DNA of 64,000 nucleotides. Origin: Ophiura sarsii (Eukaryota; Echinodermata; Ophiuroidea; Amphilepidida; Ophiuridae). Positions 1 to 27,069 of this stretch are shown piece after piece. The notes below the pieces were generated by a model, which worked only from the letters and a program-made list of their open reading frames with translations, searched no databases and was not told where the DNA came from. How positions within the stretch are numbered: position 1 is the first letter of the stretch; the number at the start of each line of letters is the position of its first letter. The stretch lies in the NCBI GenBank assembly GCA_035610835.1, contig CM069447.1:60581048-60645047 (forward strand), written 5' to 3'. The translations under genes and the position numbers were made by a program.

Positions 1-536
1 TACGTGTAAACCAATGGGATTTTTAACTCTGGACGAAAGTGAAAATGAACCGCCGATATTTCAAGATTTACCATACTAGTCTTTGTTTTAGTTATTTGAA
101 GATGACACTCAATCTTTAGGTTTGGCTTTGATGGTACGTGATCAGAGATCAAGTAGGGAATCTTTTGGCGTAGCACTTTTTGCTACATATTTGTGCATTA
201 GTGTTCAAAAGTGTGTCGTATTTCGTGATGCTACATTGGTTAAATCGAACGCTGCGTGGTGGTATGCACTATGCAGGTTATTACGGGGCTTGGGCTCTAC
301 TGTGGGTTGGGTTTGGGAATTCACGGAGAGTGAGACTTACGGGATACGGGTACCCGTGACACGCACGTATAGAATGACCCGTGTCACGTAAGAGAAAAAG
401 CACGGGATAACTCAAGCCAGCAGGGCATTTTCAAGTATATGCCCCTGCAGCAGGGGCAAATTTGCTCATCAGGACCTGTGCGTTCCTGCTCTTTCAAGTC
501 CTGGTGCTATAATATATCCCTGCAATGTTTACCTAC

Positions 537-3500
537 CAGCTCATCCTGCTTGGCTTCTGCCTTCATACGGCGTTTCATCTCCAGGTCTACCTGAGCCCTG
601 TATGTGTGTGGATAGCAACAAAAAAATAGTATAACTAAGAACCCAAGAACATTCAATCATACCACAATCACAAACTACTAATATTGACAACGTCCGACAT
701 AAGGTGTATCGCATCGCAAATGCTCCAGAAGACAGCATGTTTGCGACGCAACTGTAAAGAGCCGTCGCATATTTTGCGGTGCCTTTTTGTTTCGACTAGG
801 AAGTATGAAAAATGTCCAATGTTTCAATTAATTTGTACCGTTATAACTCAATTTTACGCCACAAGAAGTTTGTTTACATTCATGCTGGTCACCGCCATTT
901 AATATTGATAGAGGATCAAAAGTTGTGATTTGTGATTTTTTGCTCTAAACAGTCAGCCCAACAATATGATATACTTTTTGTGGTCAATAATTTGCTTTTT
1001 AATTTTTTTCCCAAGTGTTAACGTCCCATTTAAACACAAGTGAACTTTGACCCAAAATTGAGGTCAAAGGTCAACTTAACATCCGTGTTGACAATGATTT
1101 CCACCACACAGGGGGTCATATACCAAACTTTTCCTTGAGGTTGTATACTGCAGACATCAAGGAACATTTTGGTATGACTCCCCGCTAGCAGACCGGGACC
1201 ACCAAAAAAACATGCGCGCTCCCCAGCTATGACCAGCATAGCTCCATCCCTGATCTGATTTATTACCTGCTGAAGTCACCTCCCAAATTGACACAAGGTG
1301 ACACTGATATCAACTTAACAACATTTTCTATCACAAGGAAAAAAATTGTCCATTGTTTATTGGGTCAATTGTTATTCCACCTACCTGGCGTGTTTGAGTT
1401 TCACCTCCAGTCCGTCCTTCTCCGCCCTCATCTTAGTGATGGCCTCTCTCAACTGTATCTTCTCCATCTCAGCGGCCAGCCACTTTTTGGTGCAGCCCAC
1501 CTGGTTCTTGACAAACTTGATGAACTCTGCGTGTGTGTGGACAAAATGTGTGGCCAGTGTATGTCGTAATAAGTCACATCAAAAGTAGGCTTACAGTAAA
1601 TACATTCCAAAATATAATTTGAGATTTTAACATTAGTTTTAGGTCTTATGTTTTTATCGGCTGTGTCATGCAAGATTAATAAGCATCAAAAAGTAAACTG
1701 CTCACAAAAAGTATCGAAACAATTAGAAATGATCCCATATATAACGGCTCGAAAGGGTACGCATTAATCGAAGCAAATAACCAAGTGCACAATTTTGTTC
1801 TGCGTATTCTGACACCTCGATCGATGAGATACGATGTTGCGGAGCAGAGTTATTGTCATTTCAATGGTCGTGGGTCCAGTTTCAAAAGTGACAATCATCC
1901 TATAGAAAGAGGTTTGCATTACTGTTTAGAATGATCAGATTCGTGCCTTTCAATAGGGATGAGTGTCACTTTTGAAACTGGACCCACGATCATTGAAATG
2001 ACAATAACTCCGCTCCGCAACATCATCTCAACGATCGAGGTGTCAAAATATGCAGAACAAAATTATACACTTGGTTATTTGCTTCGATTAATGCATACCC
2101 TTTCGAGCCGTTATGTATTGGATCATTTCTAAGTGTTTCGATAATTTTTGTGAGCAGTTTAGTTGTATTCTATGTAGTCTGATGCAAAAGGTCATCAGAT
2201 TCAGACCAGACACTATTATACTATTTTACTTTTTAGAGAGAACAGATCGTCGTGCGAGTGCAACAATGTCGATGTCGTAACTCGTAAGTGACATTTTGGC
2301 GAAATTTACTTTTTTATATATTTTGAAAGAGTAGGTAATTGTGCTCATTTTAAGCTAATGTTTAAGTTCTAAAACAAATTAATTATGTTTTAATTAATAA
2401 AAAACAATGTCGTAAGTGAACTTCAATTTTATTTTATATTAAAGGTAGATGTTCCGATTTTCAACTTGAAGTTTTCTATTCTACATGAAAGGGCATCCTT
2501 AAAAAAGTCGTGTTCCAAAGTTTGAGTTGCATAGCTCTTATGGTTCTTATTTTAGACGCACAAGATGCTGTGAACTGTACCCATTGAGTAGTACACAAAC
2601 TATATCGGTGGTTACCACCATTCGCGGTAATTCGACGTTATTTCATCGATTTCTCCGTAGTTATACCGATTTAGGCCGTCAAATTTCAGTATGATGATGA
2701 GAAAAATACGAGCTTTCATATGATATGAAAATCTCCGTATGTTTGAAATAATTCTGTGTTACGAAAATGTGATCGGGTCATCTACCTTTAATCTGAGTGC
2801 AACAGCAACGTATCTGCCACTTACGTTAGAAGTGCACTCTGCTTTCATAGTATGCTGAGTGCAATTTTATCGTATCTACCACTTACGATGTTCTTGCACT
2901 CTGTTTCCTGTCTATTTACAAGTTTTCTTAGTGCAATAATAACGTATCTGCCACATACGTTGTTGTTGCACTCTCTAGATTTGTTAGTGCAGATACGTTA
3001 TCTAAAAATGTCAATATCTTTTCAAATACTTATGTTTATGATACGATATTCAATTTATATTATCAAAGAAAACAATCTTTATACTTCCATAACATAGTTT
3101 TACTCAAAAACACAATAAGTATGAAAAACATAAAAATGCTTCTCCTGCGAATACAGCAAAATGCAGATACGATATTGTTGCACTCGCACGACGAGATGAT
3201 TCGCCCACATACTATAGTTGGATTTATAATTGAATGAACACATTGAAGCAGCGTATTGCATACATTGCGTGAAGCGCGCACACAACATTACGCGTGATAA
3301 TTTTGGACGCGATCAGCTTTGTGCTGTGTGCCTGTTGTTCGTTCAATTATTAATTGGACTACACCTGGTGTTGCCTTTCTATAACAATAACTTCTCGGGA
3401 GATCAGATCAGAGATCATTGGCCCATACAATGTATGAATTCCCTGTATAAGCCATCCGTTGCCATGTCCCAGCCCAGGTCCCTGCTATACCTAAGTCTTG

Positions 3501-4372
3501 TCTTGTCTTGTCTTGTTGTATACTGTACAAATCGCCTCTGGAAGTGGCTATCAACGTACAGTCATGCATCGCTGCGCATTAATTTAATTTAAAAAAATTG
3601 TTTTTGCTGCCGTTGATCAGTGTTTTAAAAGTGGCCACATTAGGTGCTGTTTTGGTACTGGCTGGTAGGGCGTTCCATGTCAAAATTGTCCGGGGGTACA
3701 GTGAGTACCTATAGCAGTCTTTGTTTGGCCTGATGACATTATAATTTAGTTCATGTGATTGGCGAGTAACATGTTTGTTTGACGAATTCTTGGCCAGGTG
3801 ATGCTCGATGTTCGCTGGTGTGATTTGGTGAGTTTCTTTATAAAGTAATATAAGCCGAGCTTTCTCTCATCTGTCTTGTAGGGTCTTCCAATTAAGGTCA
3901 TCAAGCATGTTGCTGACGCTGCTGGTCCGTCTGTAGTCATTCGTCACAAATCTCGCAGCCCTCCTTTGGACTCTTTCAAGGGTTTCCTGGTGGACTTTCT
4001 GGTCAGGATCCCATATTGGACTGCAGTATTCAAGTCTTGGTCTCACAAGAGTTTTGTAGGCAATTTCTTTGGTCCGAGATGAACAGTTCCAAAGGTTCCT
4101 TTTTAGCAGTCCTAGAATGCTGTTTGACTTGTTGACAGTTTGGGTGATGTGTGAAGCCCAGGACAGTTTACTTGACAGCTCAACTCCTAGGTATGGGTGT
4201 TGATCCACTTTTTTGGAGTCTTGGGGGAGACAGGGTTAATTGCAATTGAAACATGCATTAATTCATAAAGCTATACTATACCTCTTTCATCTCCCTTGGT
4301 TAGAATAGATGTGTAGTGTACGAGATCGTCAAATTCAGCCACTGCAGAGGAGGCTCTGTGGTCGGACGTCAT
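537..4372 (-). CDS. RACGAP1: RACGAP1 (MgcRacGAP/CYK-4) homologue, N-terminal part
   Basis: Three coding exons on the minus strand. Exon 1 is 4372-4282 (ATG at 4372, 30 codons plus one base, donor GTATAG). Exon 2 is 1526-1385 (acceptor ACGCAG, donor GTAGGT). Exon 3 is 597-537 (acceptor CATACAG, donor GTAGGT). The phases 1, 2 and 0 agree exactly and give 98 codons. The peptide contains EFDDLVHYTSILTKGDE, then FIKFVKNQVGCTKKW and KDGLEVKLKHARAQVDLEMK. These line up with the N-terminal region and coiled coil of vertebrate RACGAP1 (known motif LDVKLKHARNQVDVEIK). In the family this coiled coil dimerises and binds kinesin-6 MKLP1 to form centralspindlin at the spindle midzone. The C1 and RhoGAP domains must lie beyond the left edge. 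An in-frame TGA lies upstream of the chosen ATG. Intron 1 (1527-4281) is filled with MITEs and a LINE relic. Identification is by remembered motif only. Confidence 0.86.
1696..2159. mobile_element. TA-flanked foldback MITE, Tc1/mariner-like
   Basis: The two ends are long inverted copies of each other (464 bp in all). The termini read AACTGCTCACAAAAAGT and its complement, each bordered by TA (1694-1695 and 2160-2161). The arms meet near a short unique centre. No coding capacity. TA target duplication points to the Tc1/mariner superfamily. It lies in RACGAP1 intron 1. A second element with the same terminal AACTGCTCACA lies at 26157-26896. Confidence 0.8.
2247..3194. mobile_element. TIR element with an internal array of imperfect palindromes
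   Basis: The outer ends are inverted copies: TCGTCGTGCGAGTGCAACAA at 2247 and its complement ending about 3194. Between them lie three consecutive imperfect palindromes of about 45 bp (2795-2839, 2857-2901, 2929-2973). Each opens with AGTGCAA, holds a central ACGTATCTGCCAC, and closes with TTGCACTC. A fourth half-palindrome spans about 2983-3000. A separate TTAA-flanked MITE (2443-2787) is nested inside. No ORF is visible. The superfamily is unknown. Confidence 0.65.
2443..2787. mobile_element. TTAA-flanked MITE (AGGTAGATG ends)
   Basis: A 345-bp non-coding stretch with inverted ends AGGTAGATG/CATCTACCT, each bordered by TTAA (2439-2442, 2788-2791). TTAA duplication is known for piggyBac-type transposition. 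The AGG...CCT ends are shared with 34767-35138 and 36535-36872. It is nested in the palindrome-array element. Confidence 0.6.
3225..3355. mobile_element. Short MITE, AATTGAAYGAACA family, copy 1
   Basis: About 130 bp with inverted ends ATAATTGAATGAACA and TTGTTCGTTCAATTAT. The interior is GC-rich (GCGTATTGCATACATTGCGTGAAG and GCGTGATAATTTTGG-type words) and closely matches the second copy at 6301-6434. A possible TTGGA direct repeat flanks it. Confidence 0.7.
3494..3516. repeat. (TCTTG)n microsatellite
   Basis: Four tandem copies of GTCTT between two repeats in RACGAP1 intron 1. Confidence 0.8.
3590..4212 (-). pseudogene. CR1/Jockey-type LINE ORF2 3'-end relic
   Basis: On the minus strand an open stretch (4208-3867) reads YLGVELSSKLSWASHI, LVRPRLEYCSPIWDP and RVQRRAARFVTNDYRR. 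These are hallmark words of the C-terminal part of non-LTR reverse transcriptase ORF2. The reading frame then shifts at about 3900, with continuation RPYKTDERKLGLYYFIKKLT. It shifts again to give YPRTILTWNALPAS and FKTLING near 3600-3740, which is the usual ORF2 C-terminus. The stretch ends in an A/T-rich tail. It is 5'-truncated, frameshifted and inactive, and sits in RACGAP1 intron 1 in the same orientation as the gene. Confidence 0.85.
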
Positions 4373-4699
4373 GATGTCAATCCAAGAGCATCAGATTAAA
4401 GAATGTACAAAAACTGCCTACAAGATGGGAAAAAATATTAAAAATAAATGTTTTGTCTCGTTGTGCGATACTGCTAATAAAAAACATCTCAGAGTAGAAT
4501 TATGATGCAACAGCTCAACAGCTTGAGAAAAAAAATCAATTTAGTTAAAATGAGAAAAAAATTGACAATTTTATTTATAGCATCACTAAAACCCTACTAC
4601 ACCACACAGCAAGCCTGTTTTTATAACCTGGCGTGCAAGTTTTTGGGCTATAAAATGGACTCAGGCTATATACGAGGCGAAATATATACTGAGCTGAGT

Positions 4700-4860
4700 A
4701 GCCTTGACAGACGTGGTGTAGTGGAATGGAGATGGGCGTGGTGCTGGAGGTCTGTGGTTCAAATTCCGGGGAGTGGTCGGGGTGATGTCATCATCAACTA
4801 GCACAAATATTGAATGCTTTCTGGTCCCTCCTCGTAGACTTGACTCAAATCACACCAATT
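4700..4860 (+). repeat. tRNA-derived SINE candidate
   Basis: Contains an A-box-like GTGGTGTAGTGG (about 4712-4723) and, at the proper spacing, a good B box GGTTCAAATTCC (4755-4766). It is followed by about 90 bp of unrelated tail. That is the internal RNA polymerase III promoter layout of tRNA-derived SINEs. No clover-leaf tRNA can be drawn confidently, so it is not called as a tRNA gene. Confidence 0.5.
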
Positions 4861-5223
4861 ATATTTGCATTTCCTGGTCTCTTTAAGGGGAAGTCTGATG
4901 CAAGGTCAGCAAGGACACGCTCAACCTTTGTAATGTTTTTTGTTTTAATTATACTTTCAGACCAAATGTTGACACTTTTAGCATAAAACAGCTCAATTTT
5001 GAGCCTAAGCGCGCATTTTCATACCAAATTAGTTAGAATAAGCGTGAGAGTAAAATGGCAAAAAAGTGTGCGCTTAGAGCGCAACTTCTTAATTGATGAC
5101 CTTCCAAAATAAATCATGCCCCTTGCCCCCCCCCCCCCAAAAAAAAATGATGATGCTGGCGCCGCCACTGCTGCATCTGCACATGCACTGCTTCAGTGTC
5201 AAATGTTAGGCTAGTATAATGTA

Positions 5224-5645
5224 ATTTCCAGTTTCCCGTTTCCCTACCGACCCAACTTTTCAGTTTTACCAAAACTGAAGAAAAAAATCAAACCTTTAGT
5301 GGCTCAAAATACCAGGCATATCTTCCTGCTGATTTTAAGGGATTTTTATGGCAGTGGTGTCATGGTATATGGTTGATAATGAAATTGTTTGCATTACCTA
5401 CTTAGATGTAATTGACGTTGCAATATTTCAGACAGATTTGTTGACATTTTCAATAACACATCTACAAATGCTTCCTTAATTGTTTTTCAAAGTGTTAAAG
5501 TGTTAATTAAGGTGTAAAATACAAATCAATAGGTAGTTAGTAGTTAACACCCTTTCGGATGCAATAATGAAATTGAGTGAAATAATGAATAATGAAATAG
5601 ACACCTACCCACTCTTATAAAAATATGAAACGGGAAACTGGGAAT
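5224..5645. mobile_element. TIR element, TTTCCAGTTTCCCGTTTC ends
   Basis: The left end TTTCCAGTTTCCCGTTTC is mirrored by GAAACGGGAAACTGGGAA at the right end, about 420 bp apart. The interior is AT-rich and non-coding. A subterminal ACCGACCC word resembles the CCGACC motif of the TIR elements at 14382, 32770 and 51564. Confidence 0.55.
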
Positions 5646-5814
5646 CATTAGGGATGTTCATATCATTGAGTATTATAGAGGGCGCCCTCTGTTTGAAAAT
5701 TTGGTAGCAAAAATATGTGGTAAACTCCATGTTTATTGTTTCCCTCTTTTAAATCCAGCGGAGTAGTAGGAATAGGGCTGAGAATCCCTGCCAGCGAATA
5801 CATCCCAGCATGCA

Positions 5815-5930
5815 GCAGTGGGATGTAGGCCCCATAGAGGCTATACCTATTCACTGATGTCTAAATAACCAAAGACATTAATTGCGTTTATGGTTATTTA
5901 GACATCAATGAATACTACATCCCACTCACT
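5815..5930. repeat. Imperfect palindrome of about 115 bp
   Basis: Inner arms GATGTCTAAATAACCA and TGGTTATTTAGACATC are separated by about 25 bp. Outer arms AGTGGGATGTA and TACATCCCACT extend the symmetry. Probably a small foldback MITE. No clear target duplication. Confidence 0.55.
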
Positions 5931-6300
5931 GGCCACTGGACATCATGAAAGTAAAACTTATTTTTAAAGCTAAAATGGTTTAAAATATGCACGACTTGAC
6001 CAGTTTTTAGCAATATGATTAGGCCTATACTCTCCTAGAGTAATTATCCTAGAGAGGAATGTACTTCACCAGGAAGAAGAGGCAAACTACTTTTTTGGGT
6101 AAAATAACTTTGGAATTATTCAGCCTGCAGACATGATTGAACCATCATTTTGTATAGAAAAGTACTTAATTCCATCATGTGACCATTATGTAGGCCCTAT
6201 TCCATTTCAAAGAGATAGGTCTAGGCCTACCTTTATTTTAAAATGTTATGACATGTCCATGAATAATCAATCATTCATGCGGCATGCTATACTAGGTAAA

Positions 6301-6434
6301 TTAATAATTGAACGAACACAAAGCAGCGTATCGCATACATTGCGTGAAGTGCGCAGTCGCGCACAACCATTCGCGTGATAATTTTGGGTGCGATAATCTT
6401 TGTACTGCGTTCGCGTTGTTCGTTCAATTATTAA
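6301..6434. mobile_element. Short MITE, AATTGAAYGAACA family, copy 2
   Basis: Perfect inverted ends TTAATAATTGAACGAACA and complement (symmetry can be extended to AGGTAAATTAAT). The interior matches 3225-3355, so two copies lie 3 kb apart in this window. Confidence 0.75.
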
Positions 6435-6545
6435 TTTACCTAAATAGTCCGAGGTGGCTCAGACTTGTTCCGATACGATCACTGATCTATCCACGAGGAA
6501 CGACAACACTACGCTACGTGAATGAGCTAGCGGCATGCCTACTAT

Positions 6546-6900
6546 ATAATCAAAACAAAGAATTCTCGATCAAAACATTTATTCCAGTCACGCCAGCGTT
6601 CATCCGAATTCTGAACGCAGTGTGATGAGCCCTGGACAACCAAACCACAACGCGTTCGGGCGGGCGTAGGCCTACTTACATAATTGTCCAATCACGCACC
6701 GTGGGGTCTTGTTGATTAGGGCCGCGATTGGTCAATTACTAATTAGACCTTTTGTTTACAAGAACGTCACACCTTCCGGTTTTACTGCGCCCTTTGGCCT
6801 TGCCGTCGCGATTGACGCGCTCACGCACAGTATGCCCCAGACGCTAGGACACTGAGGAATCATATACGATTTGATCGAGAATTCTTTGTTTTGATTTATA
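6546..6900. repeat. Inverted repeat pair, AATCAAAACAAAGAATTCTC arms
   Basis: Near-perfect arms of about 28 bp (6546-6573 and 6873-6900) in opposite orientation flank about 300 bp of GC-richer sequence. Probably a TIR element lying just upstream of the ATP5F1B promoter. Confidence 0.55.
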
Positions 6901-7380
6901 CACATACACATCATCATCAACATCATATCATACAAATTAACAAATGAAAAAAATGTACTTGAATTTGTATTCAACAATTTAATTTACATTGACAGTACAG
7001 TGACATTGACAATTAATAAATACTGTTTCTTTTTAAACAGTGAAAGGTTGGTAATGGAAGACGGTGGCTATCGTTTAATTATAACCGCTTCATTCAGGAT
7101 TTGTAACAAAAACAAATTTTTCCAATTTATGAATGAGTTTTGGCTGCCGAATTCGGAAGACAATTCGGTCCTCCAGCAAAACATGAAACTGAAAACAGTA
7201 ATTATCCTCCATGCCAAATGCCGAATACAACAAAAGATAAATCTAAAACATTAATACTATCAAATTAATGCCCGTGTCAAAATAATTTTGACCCATGATG
7301 AATCAATCACTAAAGAAACTTAATTTATTTCTCACCTTTTTTGACGTAACCAGATCTTTCACAACGGTTCAGTTTTTTGT

Positions 7381-7544
7381 TCCTCGCGCCGCATCCGGGA
7401 TATTTAAAAGATTGTCCAATCAACTGCAATTTTGACAAATGAATATTCATATTATTTTTTTTGCTCACGTGACACAATTTCACGACGGCCCCGAAGTTGA
7501 CCGAAAGTCAACGGAAATTACCGATATTCGTTCACATCACACGA
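7381..7544 (+). promoter_or_regulatory. ATP5F1B proximal promoter candidate
   Basis: Immediately upstream of the ATP5F1B ATG are CCAAT at 7416-7420 (within ATTGTCCAAT), a palindromic E-box in TCACGTGAC at 7465-7473, and CpG-containing words. No convincing TATA box. The ATG context is GAATGGCCGCCATG, whose reverse strand resembles a YY1 site. CCAAT, E-box and YY1-type sites are usual in nuclear genes for mitochondrial proteins. The transcription start is not determined. Confidence 0.45.
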
Positions 7545-22722
<15,178 letters not shown>

Positions 22723-24325
22723 ATCATCTGTAGAATATAATGTGGTTGTCACAATGACCCTTGAATTCAAGAGAAGAAAATCTTATTATTAAGAAGTATA
22801 TTATTATAAAATCTGATTGTGAAAATATCATCACCCGTTACCGAATGAAGTTAAACTTTCAATGAGTTGAGTGTGCGTGTGTATCGTCCGATGCATTTAG
22901 ATCACGATGGCATCGTAAATTATATAGGGCTGTGATTCAAGGCTATCTACTCGATTGGAAGATAGATACCTTGGCCAAAATATGGAATCAAGATAGATTT
23001 AAGGGGAGGGAGGTATAATCCTGCATGGTTGTATTTTCACTGCAAGCTTAATGTATTCTCAATCCTGTTCACACAGTTCAGTTACTTCTATACACCAGTA
23101 TGTTGGGTGAATCAACACTGGTTTCTGTTTGTGTGTTATAATGTCCAGAGTGCTTCGTCATTACACAGGTTATTGGTTATTGAATCGTTTGCATTATAAT
23201 TATAGATGATCGGAATATTGCAAGCTTGCAGCAGTTTAAATATAAACACACCAACCGGGCTGTGACTGGACATAGTGATGGTTTGCCCTGCCATATTACT
23301 AAATGGAATTCAAGATTACTTTGATCTATAGCAATGTTTATTCCTTTAAATAATTATACACAATTCTTACCATTTTCTCATGGAATTAGTTATTTTCAAT
23401 TATATCATGATCGGCCTGATTTCAACCATGTGATAGTACCATTATGGCTGGAAAAGAATGATGTGATATCATGATATAAAACAAATATTGAATGCCTTTT
23501 GTTTGTGTAATAGTAAAACTATATCACTCGGTCCAATTTAGATTATTCAATGGAAAAATTAAAATTTTGACCTTGTGATATAGTTTATACTATCATACGC
23601 ATGGGCATTAAATATTTGTATACTATACTATATTGAACATAACATTACTGAGAGTTCATAATATTAAGAGCCATGTGAATCTCTTTACTAAATATCTGTT
23701 ACGGAACAAACCAAATTCCCAGTATATGGGTTGCACTGTAAACAATCCCTTTGTCCAGTAAATGCTTAATAATAGTAATACCCATTACCTCAGATCCTGA
23801 AAATGTGACCAATTTTATTGTACCAGTTTAAAAGAATTATAGAACCAGCAAGCCTTCAAGCTGCTGCTTATTCAATAGAGTGATGAATATATAGATTCCT
23901 TATGTTTCCTGGTTCCATCCTACTCTTTAATTTTGATAGCAGTTTGTTTGTTGCAGAATGGATATTATTAAACTCTACCTGTATGGTGTGTAATTCAGTG
24001 TTGATGACTGATTTATTTTGAGTATTTTATGTGTGCTTTTGAATTTAAATTGGATATGGATAACAGAAAATATGCTTGATAGAAATACAAAATACCTGAT
24101 CCCACAAAAACCAATCAAGTTGGCAAAAATTAATATGAAACCTAGGCATTTTCAAGTGAAATGCTGATTTTGAAGTACAACATTTTAAAATGTGATGTAT
24201 TAAATAAAACCCAAAATCATTTTTGAACTTTTTCCTGATTTCGTAGGAGCAGGTCTTAAATCGACTTTGCCTGCTTACAGTCATCAAACAAAGTAACTTA
24301 CTAAGTAATATATGTGCTGAATGTA
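22723..24325 (+). other. ATP5F1B 3' UTR and downstream sequence
   Basis: AT-rich, non-coding, without recognisable repeats. The poly(A) site cannot be fixed. Exact AATAAA hexamers occur further on at 24203-24208 and 25040-25045, but nothing ties either one to this gene. Confidence 0.4.
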
Positions 24326-24555
24326 CACTGAGCCAAAAAAGAAACTTATAAAAAAAGAAACTTATACAATTTTAACAGATCACCAAATAATATTCTGTGC
24401 ATGAAAATGTACCAAATTTGGATACAATATTACTGCAATGTATCGCTTCAAATGGCAGTCAATAACCAATTGTTTGCTTCAATGACACAAGAGAAATGTG
24501 CACTGCCCCTATGGTGATCTGTTAACATTTTATAAGTTTCTTTTTTGGCTCAGTG
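24326..24555. mobile_element. Tc1/mariner-like MITE, CACTGAGCCAAAAAAG ends
   Basis: A 230-bp element. CACTGAGCCAAAAAAGAAAC at the left is exactly mirrored at the right, with TA on both sides (24324-24325, 24556-24557). The inner sequence is also partly symmetric (CAGATCACC / GGTGATCTG). Non-coding. Confidence 0.85.
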
Positions 24556-25317
24556 TATAACCCTAAACATATTAAATTATAAACAGTTGTTAAATTTCTC
24601 TTTAATTTGAATATTGATATTGCACGATAAGAATAGTTGATTGAGGAAGTTTCATTCCACCATACTTTAATCTTACTTTTTGGTACTGTGTAACTTCATA
24701 TCAAACCATTCTTCACATGCAATATCTCGAGTCAGAGGTATAGGCACATTTATTACCTGGCATTTTACTTTTTTGTATGGGTCAGTAGAGGGAGTGATCT
24801 CGCTATTGCAATGTGAGAAAGCCCTATACATCCGACACATTCTATTATCGTTTCCCCGATCAATTTCACTTTCCCCATCAAAATTGAGATTTTGTTGTCA
24901 GAAGAGGGCCTTTTTTCTATAGGAGCTTTAGTATTACCTGATCAGTTACTTATTTTGAGGACTAGTATTGCTTCATTTGTTTCAGATATCGATGTTGTAC
25001 TTTATTATGAAAGCATCGTTTCTGCATATTCAAAAGAACAATAAACAGGACATGCAAGTAAAAAAAACACCTTATAGAAGCCGTCTTATTTTTAAAACAA
25101 AGTTAAATTTGGAACTTTTCAAAACATGGTAAGAGAATCATACTTGTTACAAATGAAATTTATGCAATATATTATTTTGATAAGAACAGGGATGGGATTT
25201 TTTACGCCTCGTTGCATATTTAGTTGGCGCCAGCGGGCTAAACAAATGCTAAAATAGAATCAGTGCAGCCACCCATTAAAATTGTGTGACGATCATGTCA
25301 ATTATGGTTTTGAACTA

Positions 25318-25756
25318 ATTGTGACGTGTTCTACCAAAACCAGACGGAATTGGGCAGAGCTCCAAACTGAGAAATAGCCCAAAACATAATTGGGGGTGAT
25401 TTTTTGGGAATTTGAGTTTCTGGTAAATAATTAACCTCCAGAGTGTTTATAACAATATTGTGAAAGATTCAGATTAAAAAATCATCCTAAATGTATGTTT
25501 CGGTGATTTAAAAAATCCTAGTTCTAGTAAAAAGCCTAGTTCTAGTAACTTTAAAGGGCGATATCTCAGTTTGGAGTTTTCATAAAGACCGTAAAAAACG
25601 AACTTGAAAATGATGTAACTCCGCTTTGGGAAGTCCGATTAAAAAAAAGAGAGGTACCACTGTAAAGCTGAAGATCTCTAGTTTAATAATCAATTACTAA
25701 CTCAATTTTGATATCTTGCCCAATTGTGTCTGGTTTGGGTAGAACACGTCACAATT
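25318..25756. mobile_element. TA-flanked MITE, ATTGTGACGTGTTCTACC ends
   Basis: Inverted ends ATTGTGACGTGTTCTACC and complement, bordered by TA (25316-25317, 25757-25758). The symmetry continues imperfectly through AAACCAGAC and the AATTGGGC region. Non-coding, 439 bp. Confidence 0.7.
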
Positions 25757-25823
25757 TAGCATGACCTGTGAACATTTGACATCGCACTTCAACAGCGAAA
25801 ATCACAAAGAGCTTGGCACAGGA

Positions 25824-26071
25824 GGGTTTAGTGCAACAAAGGGCTATCTGCATTTTTGGCCAAAATAAGATTTTGGTATCACACTTATCCGCACAAGATC
25901 AGAAAATTAGGTTCCTAATGACCTATAATGCACAACGTTCTATTGTAACAATTATATTCTTAAATTAATTGTTCACCTAATCAAAAAGGTTTGAATAGCA
26001 TTTCTTTTAACTAGTCAAAACCAGAAATGCAAATAGCTGAAATGCAGATGGCCCTTTGTTGCACTAAACCC
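25824..26071. mobile_element. TIR element, GGGTTTAGTGCAACAAAGGG ends
   Basis: Near-perfect inverted arms of about 33 bp flank roughly 180 bp of AT-rich sequence. The symmetry ends at GGGTTTA/TAAACCC. No sure target duplication. Confidence 0.65.
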
Positions 26072-26156
26072 TTGATTTGTTTGCTCTCTGCAAAGTCTGC
26101 CATTTGTGAGAGAGCCTTGAATGGGACTATTCCATAACATCATTGTAACGTAACTA

Positions 26157-26896
26157 AACTGCTCACACAAAGTTAGGAAACTTTTTAATCAAGTATATTT
26201 TTATTATTTATTACCCTCTTGTATTATGTTACATATCAATGGAAAGCTGAAGTGTTCTTCTTTAAAATGATACCAAATGTGCAATGATGACATGTTGCTG
26301 GACTTGGCCACATGAATGAGAATGAGGCAAAGTCACAAATCAAATGTGCCAAAATGACCGTTATCTGTGCTAAACAGTCAATATGTAATGGCACGGGCTC
26401 TCTCCAAATCTGTTAACGCGGCATATTGAAACTGCAAAACGTTAACTGTGTCTCAGAAAAAATGCACAAGTTGTAGGCCTAAACCTTTCATCACTTACCT
26501 TCATGACCTTCCACCTGGAGTCATTGTTAACCCAGTCTTGAAAATACCCAAATAATGGTTTTCTAAAGAGATGAGGGTTAACTTGTGTGTGTTGTGCTCA
26601 CTGGTGCAAATCTTTGTGTAAACCATTCATGGTTCTCAAGCATGACCGGTTTGATTATTGATCATTACCTATTGACTGTTTAGCACAGATAACGGTAATT
26701 TTGGCACATTTGATTTGTGACTTTGCCTCATTCTCATTCATGTGGCCAAGTTCAGCAACATGTAAATTGCAAATGTGGTATAATTTTAAAGAGGAACACT
26801 TCAGCTTTCCATTGATATATAACAGATACAAAGAGGGTAATAAATAATAAAAATATACTTGATTAAAAAAAGTTTCCTAACTTTTTGTGAGCAGTT
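26157..26896. mobile_element. TA-flanked foldback MITE with long arms
   Basis: A 740-bp element with ends AACTGCTCACACAAAG and CTTTTTGTGAGCAGTT, and TA on both sides (26155-26156, 26897-26898). The arms of about 250 bp are mirror images, including ATGAGAATGAGGCAAAGTCA and complement. It shares its terminal word with the element at 1696-2159 but not its interior. Confidence 0.8.
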
Positions 26897-27069
26897 TAGT
26901 TTGAGTCTCTCTGCACAATATGACTGGTCATGCAGCGAGACATTGTAAAATGATGTAAATTCAATCTGATTCCAGTTTAAGGCTTTCCTTTCAAATGGCA
27001 GATCTGTGCAAAGAGCGAATAGATATACTGTGTTTGGGATGCTAACTGCCATTTTAGGGGAACATAAGA

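Larger units (their letters stand above)
4373..7544. other. Head-to-head intergenic region, RACGAP1 to ATP5F1B
   Basis: About 3.2 kb between the two divergent start codons. It contains a SINE candidate (4700-4860), inverted-repeat elements at 5224-5645, 5815-5930, 6301-6434 and 6546-6900, and a C/A homopolymer run at about 5127-5148. I see no convincing exon. Promoters of the two genes must lie near its two ends. Confidence 0.6.

Noticed and set aside
1..536. Further RACGAP1 exon at the left edge
   Set aside because: No stretch continues the expected coiled-coil sequence after exon 3. The next exon must lie outside the window. GCCCCTGCAGCAGGGGC at about 440 is only a short palindrome.
4700..4800. 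Possible true tRNA gene
   Set aside because: A and B boxes are present, but I could not form an acceptor stem and anticodon arm. SINE is the better call.
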